The position numbers were made by a program, and so were the translations under genes. The notes beneath the pieces were generated by a model. That model did no database searches, was not told where the DNA came from, and saw only the letters and a program-made list of their open reading frames with translations. Positions 53,804 through 63,122 of a DNA stretch of 64,000 nucleotides are shown in pieces. Origin of the DNA: Furfurilactobacillus milii (GTDB lineage: Bacteria > Bacillota > Bacilli > Lactobacillales > Lactobacillaceae); assembly GCF_021654115.1 (NCBI RefSeq), contig NZ_JAIWJF010000001.1, positions 517,234-581,233 on the forward strand. The letters are read 5' to 3'. Each line of letters opens with the position of its first letter. Position 1 is the first letter of the stretch.

Positions 53804-54694
53804 ATGGAATTGGATTTGTCTAATGAATCCTTGCTAGCGTATAAAGCACTAGCCAGTCCAGTTAGGTTGGCTATTCTCAGAAAGCTTTCGTATAAGCATT
53901 TGAGCGTTCGTGAACTGGCTGAAGAAATGAAACTTAGCAGCACAATTGTGTTGATGCATCTCAACAAACTGGCTGAAGCGGGCCTAATTGAATTTGAACG
54001 AGTCGGTCATAACAAGGTGTCTAAGTTAAAGGTTGATCATATCAATGTGAACTTTCCCCAAGAGATTTACACGGCGTTTGATGTTCAAACGACTGATGTG
54101 CCGGTGGGACACTTTACTAACTTTTCAGTGAAACCGTCATGCGGTCTGGCCGGAAAAGATAATTATATTGGCAAGGTCGATAATCCGGCATATTTCATGG
54201 ATCCCGAACGAATGAGTGCGGGGATGATCTGGTGGACAGAAGGATTTGTTGAATATCAGTTTCCCAATTATCTGGCAAGAAACGATACGTTGCAGATGTT
54301 AGATTTATCCATGGAGCTAGGCTCTGAATTTCCATTTTCTAATAACGTTTGGCCTTCTGACATTACGTTTTCGATTAACGGCCATGCGATCGGCAATTGG
54401 ACAAGTCCTGGTGATTTCTCTGATACTCGGGGGAAGTACACACCGTTGTGGGTGCCAGATAACGTTAATCAGTATGGTATTTTAAAAACGGTTCGTGTCA
54501 CTGATCACGGGAGCTATCTTGACGGACAACCATTCTCTGAAGCGTCGCTAGATGATCTAAAGGTAGACGGTGATACTGTCACAGTTCGTTTTGAAGTTAA
54601 AAAGAATGCCAAGAACCGCGGTGGCTGCACGATTTTTGGCAAAGGGTTTGGGAACTTTAATCAAGATATCGAAATGAAGATGTTTTATAGCTAG
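53804..54694 (+). CDS. ArsR-type regulator with a large C-terminal sensing domain
   Basis: 296 residues. Residues 1-80 form an ArsR/SmtB winged helix (ALASPVRLAILRKLSYKHLSVRELAEEMKLSSTIVLMHLNKLAEAGLIEFE). The remaining 210 residues are beta-rich, with many aromatic residues (MIWWTEGFVEYQFPNYL, YTPLWVPDNVNQYG), resembling the jelly-roll extension of sugar-linked ArsR regulators. The metal-binding Cys pair of ArsR proteins is absent, so a carbohydrate signal is more likely than a metal. It is divergent from GH43. ATG 53804 is chosen since GGTTGG precedes it; upstream TTG/GTG are alternatives. Confidence 0.8.
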   Translation: MELDLSNESLLAYKALASPVRLAILRKLSYKHLSVRELAEEMKLSSTIVLMHLNKLAEAGLIEFERVGHNKVSKLKVDHINVNFPQEIYTAFDVQTTDVPVGHFTNFSVKPSCGLAGKDNYIGKVDNPAYFMDPERMSAGMIWWTEGFVEYQFPNYLARNDTLQMLDLSMELGSEFPFSNNVWPSDITFSINGHAIGNWTSPGDFSDTRGKYTPLWVPDNVNQYGILKTVRVTDHGSYLDGQPFSEASLDDLKVDGDTVTVRFEVKKNAKNRGGCTIFGKGFGNFNQDIEMKMFYS

Positions 54695-54698
54695 TTTA

Positions 54699-54733
54699 AA
54701 AACGCTGAACCATCAAAACTGGTTCAGCGTTTT
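54699..54733. terminator. Bidirectional terminator between the ArsR-type gene and galM
   Basis: AAAACGCTGAACCA (54699-54712) pairs with TGGTTCAGCGTTTT (54720-54733) around a seven-base loop; it serves both convergent genes. Confidence 0.92.
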
Positions 54734-54746
54734 AATATTCATTCGG

Positions 54747-55787
54747 TTAGTAGTGGAGACGGTAGCCAATTGTGCTAATGGTTGTGTCTCCGGCCGTGAG
54801 GACAATGCTACCAAAACCGGTATGTTTGGTGGCGTCGGGTAACGTCTGTGCCTCGAGGGCGACACCTTCGTACGGTTGACCAATACCGTTGGAACGTTTG
54901 AAGTTCATATTATCGTGTGTAAAGGAATTAGCGGTGAAAACTACGAGCCCATTACGTTTTGAGAGAATGTCGACTGAGCGACCCGAAGCTGGGTCTGCCA
55001 ATGTAGCGATTCGGTTGTTGTCTTCCGGTGTTACTTTAAAGAGGTCATCGAAGCCCTTTTCTTCAGTATCTTGCATCCCAGCAATTGCGGTGCCGAGTGT
55101 CGTAGCTTTTTGGAAATCGAATGGTGTGTTGGTAACATCAATTAGATCACCAGTTGGCACCTTTTTATCATCAAAGGCTAAATGTTCTGTACTGTTAATT
55201 TGTAACGTATGCTGTTTGATAGTTTCGTTGTTCCCTAGATTAAAGTAGGTGTGGAGTGTGGGGTTAAAGACTGTATCGGCGTTTGATCGTCCAACAAAGC
55301 TGATTCGCACGACATCATCATCACTGAGCTGGTAGTGAATTTCGGTATCCAGATCACCAGGGAAACCATCTTCTGACGACTTCTGTAAGTGACGGAAGAT
55401 GATTTCTGGCTCCCCATTTTTGGTGGAAATTTCACCATCCCAGATCTGTGAGTTGAATCCATGCGGTCCGCCATGGAGGGTTGTTGTCCCTTCATTGACT
55501 GGAACGTGAATCGTTTTTCCGTTCATCGGAAATTCACCATTGCCAATACGACCGCCTGTGCGGCCGATGCCCATACAAACGTAAAATGGATTGGCTAAGT
55601 AATCAGCACTATGGTGATAATTCAAGACGAGGTTGTCGCCACTTGGCAATAAGATTTCATAAAGAGTTGCGCCAAGGCTTAAGGCAGATACAGTGACACC
55701 ATGAGCGTTGACAAGACTAAAACGATAGATTTGTTGACCGTTAAAAGTATCAAACGGTTGAACTGATGCGTGAATAGATTGCGACAT
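54747..55787 (-). CDS. galM: Aldose 1-epimerase (mutarotase)
   Basis: 346 residues. It interconverts alpha and beta anomers of aldoses. Marks: GRTGGRIGNGEF, TTLHGGPHGFNSQIWD (active-site His), NPTLHTYFNLG (second His), GFDDLFKV, and the C-terminal catalytic Glu in GVALEAQTLPD. Here it probably supplies the right anomer of arabinose released by GH43 or GH51. AAGGGAG precedes ATG 55787. The promoter region shares an AraR-type palindrome with araR. Confidence 0.93.
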   Translation of the reverse strand: MSQSIHASVQPFDTFNGQQIYRFSLVNAHGVTVSALSLGATLYEILLPSGDNLVLNYHHSADYLANPFYVCMGIGRTGGRIGNGEFPMNGKTIHVPVNEGTTTLHGGPHGFNSQIWDGEISTKNGEPEIIFRHLQKSSEDGFPGDLDTEIHYQLSDDDVVRISFVGRSNADTVFNPTLHTYFNLGNNETIKQHTLQINSTEHLAFDDKKVPTGDLIDVTNTPFDFQKATTLGTAIAGMQDTEEKGFDDLFKVTPEDNNRIATLADPASGRSVDILSKRNGLVVFTANSFTHDNMNFKRSNGIGQPYEGVALEAQTLPDATKHTGFGSIVLTAGDTTISTIGYRLHY

Positions 55788-55824
55788 ACGGAAAACTCCC
55801 TTATTAATTAAGTATGATTCACAT

Positions 55825-55840
55825 ATATATTCGAATGAAT
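55825..55840. promoter_or_regulatory. AraR-type operator between galM and araR
   Basis: ATATATTCGAATGAAT differs by two bases from the palindrome at araB and GH43. It lies 37 bases before the galM start and is flanked by ACAT/ATGT arms. A cre-like AGAAAGCGGTTACA is seen near 55918-55931. Nothing else is seen in 55788-56066. Confidence 0.6.
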
Positions 55841-56066
55841 TAAATGTGAGATTTTAATGAATTGAAATAAATATATAATTACATTACCACATTTTACGAG
55901 ACAGTAGACCGTCAAAGAGAAAGCGGTTACAAATAAATTTGCAAATTTATTGTGATATCGGAATTTTTACACTACACTAAGATGAGTGAGTGATTCGTTT
56001 CAATTTATTAGTAATGATGCTGTGTCTTAAAAGTGAGTTTCATTACATATCAAATTAGGTGGAAAT

Positions 56067-57170
56067 ATGGAAAACAAGTATCAAAAGGTTAAAGATGGTT
56101 TGAAAGAGGCAATTCTAACAGGAAAATATAAGGTTAACGATAAGTTGCCAACTGAAACAGAATTAATGGCGATGTACGATGTTTCTCGTTATACAGTTAG
56201 AAGAGCTGTGGGGGATTTAGAGGGTAGCCACTTCATTTATCGAATTCAAGGCGGTGGCATGTTTGTCCAAGACTGGCACAAAGACTGGTCTAACGATAAC
56301 GACAGTAAAATGATTGGTGTTATTACGACACATATCGCGGATTATATCTTTCCGGATATTATTTCTGGGATTGACCGCATTATTTCAGATGCTGGCTATT
56401 CCTTATTGATTAGTAACACGCATAATAACCATGAAAAAGAACGTAAAAGCTTAATCAATATGTTGGATACTAAAGTTGCTGGCTTAATCATTGAACCGAC
56501 ACAAAGTGCATTGCGTAATCCTAACATGGACTTATACCAGGAAATTAAGGATGATCAGATTCCAACATTATTTATTAACGCTAAATATCCTGACTTGGAC
56601 TTTCCGAGCGTTACGACTGATGACAAGGCTGCTGAAGAACGCATGATGGAATATCTTTTTCGCATGGGACATCAAAGTGTCCTAGGCGTCTTTCAGGTCG
56701 ATGATATCCAGGGGGTTAACCGAATGAACGGTTTTGTTCAGGCCTACCAACGTCACCCTGAATTTTCCTACCAGAGTAACCTCATCATGTATCAATCGGG
56801 GGATGACTTTGAACGGGTCATGGGTCGAATTCGGATATACTTGGAGCAGGATGAACGGCCAACGGCAATTGCATGTTATAACGATCGTTTGGCGATTCAA
56901 GTGATGGACTACCTGCGCTCGAACAACTATCGGGTGCCTGAGGATGTTTCGGTCGTAGGCTTTGATGATTATCTGATGTCACAATATATGAGTCCCTCGC
57001 TGACGACATTAAACCATGAGAAGGAACGCATGGGTGAAGACGCAGGGCGCATGTTGATTAAGTTGTTGAATCGTGAAGATGTTCAGGATATCAATTACGA
57101 ACCAGACTTAGTCAAACGAAACTCGGCTGTTAAACCAACTGATGCTACTGTCGATACTAAAGCTGAATAA
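56067..57170 (+). CDS. araR: Arabinose operon repressor AraR (GntR-LacI chimera)
   Basis: 367 residues. Residues 1-70 are a GntR winged helix (YQKVKDGLKEAILTGKYKVNDKLPTETELMAMYDVSRYTVRRAVGDLEG). Residues 82-350 are a LacI-type sugar-binding domain (IGVITTHIADYIFPDIISGIDRIISDAGYSLLISNTHNN, FRMGHQSVLGVF, VVGFDDYLMSQYMSPSLTTLNHEKERMGEDAG). This chimera is characteristic of AraR, whose repression is lifted by L-arabinose. The ATTTATTCGAATAAAT sites upstream of araB, the transporter, GH43 and galM are the probable targets. It is divergent from galM and convergent with the arabinose transporter gene. Confidence 0.92.
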   Translation: MENKYQKVKDGLKEAILTGKYKVNDKLPTETELMAMYDVSRYTVRRAVGDLEGSHFIYRIQGGGMFVQDWHKDWSNDNDSKMIGVITTHIADYIFPDIISGIDRIISDAGYSLLISNTHNNHEKERKSLINMLDTKVAGLIIEPTQSALRNPNMDLYQEIKDDQIPTLFINAKYPDLDFPSVTTDDKAAEERMMEYLFRMGHQSVLGVFQVDDIQGVNRMNGFVQAYQRHPEFSYQSNLIMYQSGDDFERVMGRIRIYLEQDERPTAIACYNDRLAIQVMDYLRSNNYRVPEDVSVVGFDDYLMSQYMSPSLTTLNHEKERMGEDAGRMLIKLLNREDVQDINYEPDLVKRNSAVKPTDATVDTKAE

Positions 57171-57181
57171 GAACTAGCTGG

Positions 57182-57230
57182 AAAAGGCCGTTTCGGGAAG
57201 AAATTAATTCTTCTCGAAACGGCCTTTTTT
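57182..57230. terminator. Bidirectional terminator between araR and the arabinose transporter
   Basis: AAAAGGCCGTTTCG (57182-57195) pairs with CGAAACGGCCTTTT (57215-57228), with GAAGAA/TTCTTC inside and TTTTTT after. Confidence 0.93.
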
Positions 57231-57270
57231 GGTTACTGCTAACTCTCAAATAACAGATAACGATTAAATA

Positions 57271-58647
57271 TTATTTGTTTTCAGCGTTTGAAACAGTCTT
57301 TTCATCGGCTGTGCGTGAACGCAAATCAGCTTCAATATCTTCAAGCGACTTGCCACGAGTTTCCATAAACTTAGTGTGTGTGACCCAGATACAAATTGCA
57401 CAGATTAGAGCGTAGAAGAGGAACGAGTTAGCCAATCCCATAGCGCTCAACATTGTTGGGAACGTTAACGAAACGAGCATGTTAGCTGCCCAGTTTGTAG
57501 CAGAACAAAGCGATGTTCCCAGACCACGAATATTTAATGGGAACACTTCACTGATGAAGACCCATGTAACAGGAGCCCAAGTTGCCGCATAAAATGCCAC
57601 ATAAATAGTCAGTGCAAGGGCACTCACAATTGCTGCAACTTTTGAACCGTTATCAAATTTCAACACAGTACTCATGATTAAAAGTGACAATCCCATCCCA
57701 GTTGCACCAAAAATGAGCATCTTTTTACGATCAATGTGATCCATCAAAAGCAAAGCAACAACAGTGACAATGACATTGATAACACCGATACCAATATGGG
57801 CCAGCAGAGCGGCTTCCACACCCCATCCAACTTTGGTGAAGATGGTTGGCGCGTAGAAAATAACCGTGTTACTACCAATAATTTGTTGAAAAATCGCAAC
57901 ACCTAATCCAGTGATTAAAGCAGGACGAACAGTCTTACCAAAGAGTTCACTCCAACCACCGGTTTTTTGTGAGGCTTGAGCTTGAATGTCGGTTAGTGCA
58001 ATTTCAACTGCTTTATCATCGCCGTTGTTGGTGTTTTCCAAAACGGCTTTTGCTTCATCTAATTTACCAACTTTGACTAAGAAACGAGGACTTTCTGGTA
58101 AATATAGGGCACCAATGAACAATAGAGCGGCTGGAATAGCTGCGAAACCAAGCATCCAGCGCCAGCCCGTGAATAGTCCTGAAAATGTGTAGTTCAAGAT
58201 ATAAGCTAGTAAAATCCCAATCATAATCATCAACTGCCACAGAGTTGTGATTGCGCCACGACGCTTTTTAGGCGCCAGTTCCTGTAGGTAGGCAGGAACA
58301 AGAGCCGAGGTAATTCCCACACCTATTCCAAGGATGATTCGTGTGACTAACAAAACATAGAATTCTGGAGCAACCCCAGAACCAAGTGCGCCAACGAAGA
58401 AGATCCCGGCGGCCCACAGTAGCAAGATACGGCGACCGTATGTGTCCAAGAACTTACTAGTAGCAAGTGCACCAATGATCGCACCAATCAAGACAGCTGA
58501 AACAACCATCCCTTGTTGCCATGAGCCTAACCGCAATTGCTTTTGAATAAATAAGATGGCACCTGAAACAGATGCAATATCATAACCAAATAAAAGGCCA
58601 CCTAACGAACCAAACGTATAGATGAAGCCATTCGACACTTTTTTCAA
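57271..58647 (-). CDS. Sugar:H+ symporter of the MFS sugar-porter family (arabinose uptake)
   Basis: 458 residues, 12 membrane segments. Sugar-porter motifs: GGLLFGYDIASVSGAI (helix 1), DTYGRR (loop 2-3), PAYLQELAPKKRRG, LPESPRFLV (PESPR at the end of helix 6), QQIIGSNTVIFYAP (helix 7) and EVFPLNIRGLG. Similar to AraE/AraT and XylE. Placement between araR and araB and the AraR-type operator upstream indicate L-arabinose import. The start is a TTG at 58647 with GAGGG six bases before it. Divergent from araB. Confidence 0.9.
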   Translation of the reverse strand: MKKVSNGFIYTFGSLGGLLFGYDIASVSGAILFIQKQLRLGSWQQGMVVSAVLIGAIIGALATSKFLDTYGRRILLLWAAGIFFVGALGSGVAPEFYVLLVTRIILGIGVGITSALVPAYLQELAPKKRRGAITTLWQLMIMIGILLAYILNYTFSGLFTGWRWMLGFAAIPAALLFIGALYLPESPRFLVKVGKLDEAKAVLENTNNGDDKAVEIALTDIQAQASQKTGGWSELFGKTVRPALITGLGVAIFQQIIGSNTVIFYAPTIFTKVGWGVEAALLAHIGIGVINVIVTVVALLLMDHIDRKKMLIFGATGMGLSLLIMSTVLKFDNGSKVAAIVSALALTIYVAFYAATWAPVTWVFISEVFPLNIRGLGTSLCSATNWAANMLVSLTFPTMLSAMGLANSFLFYALICAICIWVTHTKFMETRGKSLEDIEADLRSRTADEKTVSNAENK

Positions 58648-58802
58648 GACGAACCCTCATTTCTATAAATGGATGTGAACCGTTGAAATGCCAACTGAAG
58701 AAGGACATCAAGCAGTTGAACTAATCGTCGATTCAGATGCGAAGCAAAAAAATAGCAAATACAAACGTACTAGGTAAAGAATGAAAATTTGTCGACAAAA
58801 AT

Positions 58803-58848
58803 AGAAAACGCTTTCAGGAAACAATCTATATCATTTGTTCGAATAAAT
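58803..58848 (-). promoter_or_regulatory. cre box and AraR-type operator of the arabinose transporter gene
   Basis: AGAAAACGCTTTCA (58803-58816) is a cre box on the minus strand. ATTTGTTCGAATAAAT (58833-58848) is a one-mismatch copy of the AraR palindrome. They lie about 155-200 bases before the TTG start, leaving a long untranslated leader. Confidence 0.65.
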
Positions 58849-59067
58849 CAATAGAAAAACGACAAATTTATGTGATTGTAGTATAACTGGAACAAATTTT
58901 GTGATTAATTATGTGAGACCAAATAGCTGATTTAAAAGCTTTAGGTAGTTTTTATCAGTTACTATCTAATAGATAAGGAAGGACAATTGCGTGATTGTGG
59001 TTACCTATAAGTAACTACGATCAGATTATTTAGTTTTCTGTATTAATACGTATAAATAAAAATAGTG
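58849..59067. other. Intergenic stretch between transporter and araB promoters
   Basis: AT-rich, no ORF with a ribosome site. A small inverted repeat GTGGTTAC/GTAACTAC lies near 58997-59018. Nothing further is supported. Confidence 0.3.
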
Positions 59068-59127
59068 TTGATTTATTCGAATAAATAAATTACACTATGG
59101 TCGTTGACAAAAATGAAAACGTTTTAT
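59068..59127 (+). promoter_or_regulatory. araBDA promoter with AraR operator between -35 and -10, and cre downstream
   Basis: TTGATT (59068-59073), 17 bases, TACACT (59091-59096). The perfect palindrome ATTTATTCGAATAAAT (59071-59086) sits between the two boxes, so bound AraR would block RNA polymerase directly. TGAAAACGTTTTAT (59114-59127) is a cre box at the start of the transcript. Induction needs arabinose and release of catabolite repression. Confidence 0.8.
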
Positions 59128-59161
59128 TTTACTTTTGAATTTGTATTTGGAGGATGTTCAC

Positions 59162-60772
59162 ATGAACTTAGTTGAAACCTCCCAAGCGGTTAAGAGCGGT
59201 GATGTTTCACTAGGTATCGAGCTTGGTTCAACACGAATCAAGGCGGTTCTGGTAACTCACGACTTTCAGACAATTGCATCTGGCAGTTACGTTTGGGAAA
59301 ACCAATTCGTTGATGGTGTATGGACGTATCCACTGGAACAGGTTTGGACTGGCATTCAGGCCAGCTATACCCAGATGGTGGCAGAAGTTCAAAGCAAGTA
59401 TCACAGTCCGTTGACTAAAATTGGGTCGATTGGTGTCAGTGCCATGATGCATGGTTATCTGGCGTTTGATCAGGCCGGTAAGCAATTGGTTCCCTTTAGA
59501 ACCTGGCGTAACAACATTACCGGTCAGGCAGCCGACGAGTTGACGAAGTTATTTTCATTTAACATTCCGCAACGTTGGAGTATTGCTCATTTATATCAAG
59601 CAATTTTGAATGATGAACCCCACGTTAAGGATATTGACTTTATCACGACATTAGCTGGTTATGTTCATTGGCAATTGTCTGGCAAACGTGTATTGGGTGT
59701 TGGCGATGCATCTGGTGTGTTCCCAATCGATGAAAAAACAGGTACGTATTCCGAGACGATGTTGAAGGCGTTCAATACTCAGGACGCTGTTAAACGTTAC
59801 CCTTGGAACACTAAAGACATTCTGCCAAGTGTTTTGCCTGCTGGTCATCAAGCCGGAACGTTGACGGATGACGGCGCCAAACTGCTCGATGTTAGTGGCA
59901 ATCTTCAGGCGGGTAGCGTGATGGCACCACCTGAGGGAGACGCTGGCACAGGGATGGTTGGCACCAACAGTGTTCGCAAACGCACTGGGAACATTTCCGT
60001 TGGCACATCAGCCTTTTCAATGGTCGTTTTGGATCAGCCTTTAAAGGCAGTTCATCGTGACATTGATATGGTCATGACACCCACGGGCGCACCAGTCGCA
60101 ATGGTTCATATCAACAACTGTTCATCTGACATTAACGCCTGGGCCAACTTGTTTAGTGAGTTTGCGGCCAAGTTAGGAGTTGATCTTAAACCTGATCGGT
60201 TATACGAGACCTTGTTCTTGCAAGCGACCCATTCAGATCCAGATGTTGGTGGGCTAGTGAACTACAGCTACTTATCAGGTGAGAATATCACCAAGATGTC
60301 GGCTGGTCGCCCATTGTTTGTACGGACGCCAAAGAGCAATTTTACATTAGCTAACTTCATGGCAACTCAGCTTTACGCTGCGTTTGCACCACTCAAAATT
60401 GGAATGGACATCCTGACAAATGAAGAAAACATCAAAACAGATGTCATGATTGCTCAAGGCGGTTTGTTCAAGACACCAGTGATTGGCCAACAAATTCTTG
60501 CTAATGCATTGAATACGCCAATCACAGTGATGAGTACCGCTGGTGAAGGCGGTCCGTGGGGGATGGCGGTGTTAGCCATTTATACATTGCCTGGCGAGAA
60601 TGAAGATTCCCTTGAAGACTTCCTGGATCGCAAAGTTTTTGCCAATCCAGAAAGTATGACGTTGAGTCCAGAACCAGATGGCGTTAAAGGCTATCAACAA
60701 TTTATTGAAAATTACCAAGCTGGCCTCCCCGTTGAGGGTGCTGCTATTGATGATATTCCAGAACGAAAGTGA
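59162..60772 (+). CDS. araB: L-ribulokinase (FGGY family)
   Basis: 536 residues; it phosphorylates L-ribulose at O5. Start ATG 59162 after GGAGG; the longer frame from 59135 overlaps the ribosome site. FGGY marks: LGIELGSTRIKAVL (ATP phosphate loop, about 22-35), MMHGYLAFD, PEGDAGTGMVGTNSV with ISVGTSAFSM, and AQGGLFKTPVIGQQILANAL near the end. It is of the shorter Lactobacillus-type AraB. First gene of araB-araD-araA; araD starts 12 bases after its stop. Confidence 0.92.
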   Translation: MNLVETSQAVKSGDVSLGIELGSTRIKAVLVTHDFQTIASGSYVWENQFVDGVWTYPLEQVWTGIQASYTQMVAEVQSKYHSPLTKIGSIGVSAMMHGYLAFDQAGKQLVPFRTWRNNITGQAADELTKLFSFNIPQRWSIAHLYQAILNDEPHVKDIDFITTLAGYVHWQLSGKRVLGVGDASGVFPIDEKTGTYSETMLKAFNTQDAVKRYPWNTKDILPSVLPAGHQAGTLTDDGAKLLDVSGNLQAGSVMAPPEGDAGTGMVGTNSVRKRTGNISVGTSAFSMVVLDQPLKAVHRDIDMVMTPTGAPVAMVHINNCSSDINAWANLFSEFAAKLGVDLKPDRLYETLFLQATHSDPDVGGLVNYSYLSGENITKMSAGRPLFVRTPKSNFTLANFMATQLYAAFAPLKIGMDILTNEENIKTDVMIAQGGLFKTPVIGQQILANALNTPITVMSTAGEGGPWGMAVLAIYTLPGENEDSLEDFLDRKVFANPESMTLSPEPDGVKGYQQFIENYQAGLPVEGAAIDDIPERK

Positions 60773-60784
60773 GGCTGACTGTTA

Positions 60785-61513
60785 ATGCTGGAAGCGTTAA
60801 AACAAGAAGTTTATGAAGCAAATATGCAATTACCAAAACTGGGGCTTGTTACCTTTACATGGGGCAATGTTTCAGGAATTGATCGTGAAAAAGGCCTATT
60901 CGTTATTAAGCCGTCAGGTGTTGAATATGACGAAATGAAGCCTTCTGACATGGTTGTTGTGAACTTAAAAGGTGAAGTTGTCGAAGGGGATATGAACCCT
61001 TCAAGTGACACACCTACTCACACGGTGTTATATAACGCCTTTCCAAATATTGGTGGGATCGTACACACACATTCACCATGGGCCGTATCGTTTGCGGCTG
61101 CCAAGATGGACGTGCCTGCATTGAACACCACGGCTGCAGATACGTTTTTTGGGGATGTGCCCGCTGCTGATGCGCTAACTAAGGAAGAAATCGAAGAAGA
61201 CTACGAAGGCAATACAGGTAAGACAATCGTGAAGACCTTCAAGGAACGCGGTTTAGATTACGAAGCTGTTCCTGCTGCTTTAGTTAGCCAACATGGTCCG
61301 TTTGCTTGGGGTGCTACTCCGGCCAAGGCTGTTTATAACTCTAAAGTTTTGGAAGTCATCGCTGAAGAGGATTATCACACGTTGCAATTGACTCGTAGTG
61401 ATACCGAGTTGCCACAGTACTTGTTGGACAAACATTATTATCGTAAGCACGGTAGCAATGCGTACTACGGTCAAAATAATGCGAAGTCTAAATCGCATGC
61501 GCTAAGAGAGTGA
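60785..61513 (+). CDS. araD: L-ribulose-5-phosphate 4-epimerase
   Basis: 242 residues, class II aldolase fold. It converts L-ribulose 5-phosphate to D-xylulose 5-phosphate, which then enters the phosphoketolase or pentose phosphate route. Marks: TWGNVSGIDREKGLFVIKPSGV, SSDTPTHTVLY and VHTHSPWAVSFAA (zinc His pair), ALVSQHGPFAWG (third His) and the C-terminal Tyr-rich YRKHGSNAYYGQ. It is followed by a structured element before araA. Confidence 0.93.
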   Translation: MLEALKQEVYEANMQLPKLGLVTFTWGNVSGIDREKGLFVIKPSGVEYDEMKPSDMVVVNLKGEVVEGDMNPSSDTPTHTVLYNAFPNIGGIVHTHSPWAVSFAAAKMDVPALNTTAADTFFGDVPAADALTKEEIEEDYEGNTGKTIVKTFKERGLDYEAVPAALVSQHGPFAWGATPAKAVYNSKVLEVIAEEDYHTLQLTRSDTELPQYLLDKHYYRKHGSNAYYGQNNAKSKSHALRE

Positions 61514-61521
61514 GTACGAGA

Positions 61522-61634
61522 GTGTGATTTGCTCCGGGGTGAATCTGAGCAATAAGCAGAAAGGCGAATGATTCGGTGCTTTTCCGAATGATTTGACTTT
61601 CAGTTTATGCACAGGATTCAGGAGCTGAGAGCAC
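61522..61634 (+). ncRNA. Structured intergenic RNA element after araD (copy A)
   Basis: Interrupted long stem: GTGT/GCAC (61522, 61631), GCTCC/GGAGC (61531, 61621), GAATC/GATTC (61541, 61615), ATAA/TTAT (61552, 61605), capped by a hairpin (61558-61602) with ATTCGG/CCGAAT. The strings GAGCAATAA and TTATGCACAGG are shared exactly with copy B after araA, while the stem letters differ and stay paired. It may process, stabilise or attenuate the ara mRNA (inference). Confidence 0.65.
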
Positions 61635-61689
61635 GTTTAGGCTACGTAGTAGTAAAAACAAAAACATTAAACACAAAGGAGAATTCATT

Positions 61690-63114
61690 ATGTTAGCAGT
61701 TCCAGATTACGAATTTTGGTTTGTTACGGGTAGTCAGTTTTTATATGGTGAAGATCAATTAAAGCAGGTTGCTAAGGATGCTGAAGACATCGTTGACAAG
61801 CTGAACGCTAGTGGCAAGCTTCCTTATAAGGTTGTTTTTAAGGATGTTATGACAACGGCTGATGGAATTACGAAGTTTATGAAGGAAGTTAACTACAACG
61901 ACAATGTTGCCGGTGTTATCACATGGATGCACACTTTCTCACCAGCTAAAAACTGGATTCGTGGGACTAAATTGTTACAGAAGCCATTACTTCACTTGGC
62001 AACGCAATACTTAAACAAGATTCCTTACGACACCATTGATTTCGATTACATGAACTTGAACCAAAGTGCTCATGGTGACCGTGAATATGGTTACATCAAC
62101 GCACGTTTGGGCGTTCACAACAAGATTGTTTACGGCTACTGGGGTGACGAAGAAACACAAACTGAAATCGCTAAGTGGGAAGATGTTGCCGTTGCCTACA
62201 ACGAGAGTTTCAAGTTGAAGGTTTGTCGTTTCGGAGACACAATGCGTAATGTTGCGGTTACTGAAGGTGACAAGGTTCAAGCACAAATTGACCTTGGTTG
62301 GACCGTTGATTACTACGGTGTTGGTGACTTGGTTCAAGAAATCAGCAAGGTTAGTGAAGCCGATGTGGACAAGGAATACGAAAAACTCGCAACTGATTAC
62401 ACCTTGGTTCAAGGCGACAATGATCCTGAAACATATAAGCATTCAGTTCGCGTTCAATTAGCTCAATACCTTGGTATTAAGAGTTTCTTGGATCGTGGCG
62501 GTTACTCTGCATTTACGACAAACTTTGAAGATCTGTGGGGTATGGAACAATTGCCTGGCTTGGCCGCTCAATTGTTGATGCGTGACGGCTATGGCTTCGG
62601 TGCTGAAGGTGACTGGAAGACAGCTGCCCTTGGCCGTTTGATGAAGATCATGTCACACAACCAAAAGACAGCCTTCATGGAAGACTACACGTTGGACTTA
62701 CGGAAAGGCCACGAAGCCATTCTTGGTTCCCACATGTTGGAAGTTGACCCATCAATCGCTAGTGACAAGCCACGGGTTGAAGTTCACCCATTGGATATTG
62801 GTGGTAAAGCTGATCCAGCACGTTTGGTCTTCACTGGTTCTGAAGGTGACGCGATTGACGTTACGTTGGCTGATTTCCGTGATGGATACAAGTTCATCAG
62901 CTACCCAGTTAACGCAAACAAGCCAGAAGCTGAAACACCAAATCTGCCAGTTGCTAAACAATTGTGGACACCAAAGGTTGGCTTGAAGGCCGGCGCCACA
63001 AAGTGGATCGAAAATGGTGGTGGTCATCACACTGTCTTCACCTTTGCCTTGGACGAAGAACAAATCAACGATCTTGTTACCATGTTTGGTTTGAAGTCGG
63101 TGGTTATTGATTAA
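61690..63114 (+). CDS. araA: L-arabinose isomerase
   Basis: 474 residues. It converts L-arabinose to L-ribulose with Mn2+. Marks: [16 protein letters not shown] at the start, [15 protein letters not shown], the [12 protein letters not shown] stretch, [44 protein letters not shown] (metal-ligand Glu), and the conserved His in MSHNQKT and [21 protein letters not shown] precedes ATG 61690. Codon use looks highly optimised compared with its neighbours, suggesting strong expression. Confidence 0.95.
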   Translation: MLAVPDYEFWFVTGSQFLYGEDQLKQVAKDAEDIVDKLNASGKLPYKVVFKDVMTTADGITKFMKEVNYNDNVAGVITWMHTFSPAKNWIRGTKLLQKPLLHLATQYLNKIPYDTIDFDYMNLNQSAHGDREYGYINARLGVHNKIVYGYWGDEETQTEIAKWEDVAVAYNESFKLKVCRFGDTMRNVAVTEGDKVQAQIDLGWTVDYYGVGDLVQEISKVSEADVDKEYEKLATDYTLVQGDNDPETYKHSVRVQLAQYLGIKSFLDRGGYSAFTTNFEDLWGMEQLPGLAAQLLMRDGYGFGAEGDWKTAALGRLMKIMSHNQKTAFMEDYTLDLRKGHEAILGSHMLEVDPSIASDKPRVEVHPLDIGGKADPARLVFTGSEGDAIDVTLADFRDGYKFISYPVNANKPEAETPNLPVAKQLWTPKVGLKAGATKWIENGGGHHTVFTFALDEEQINDLVTMFGLKSVVID

Positions 63115-63122
63115 GAGTAAGA

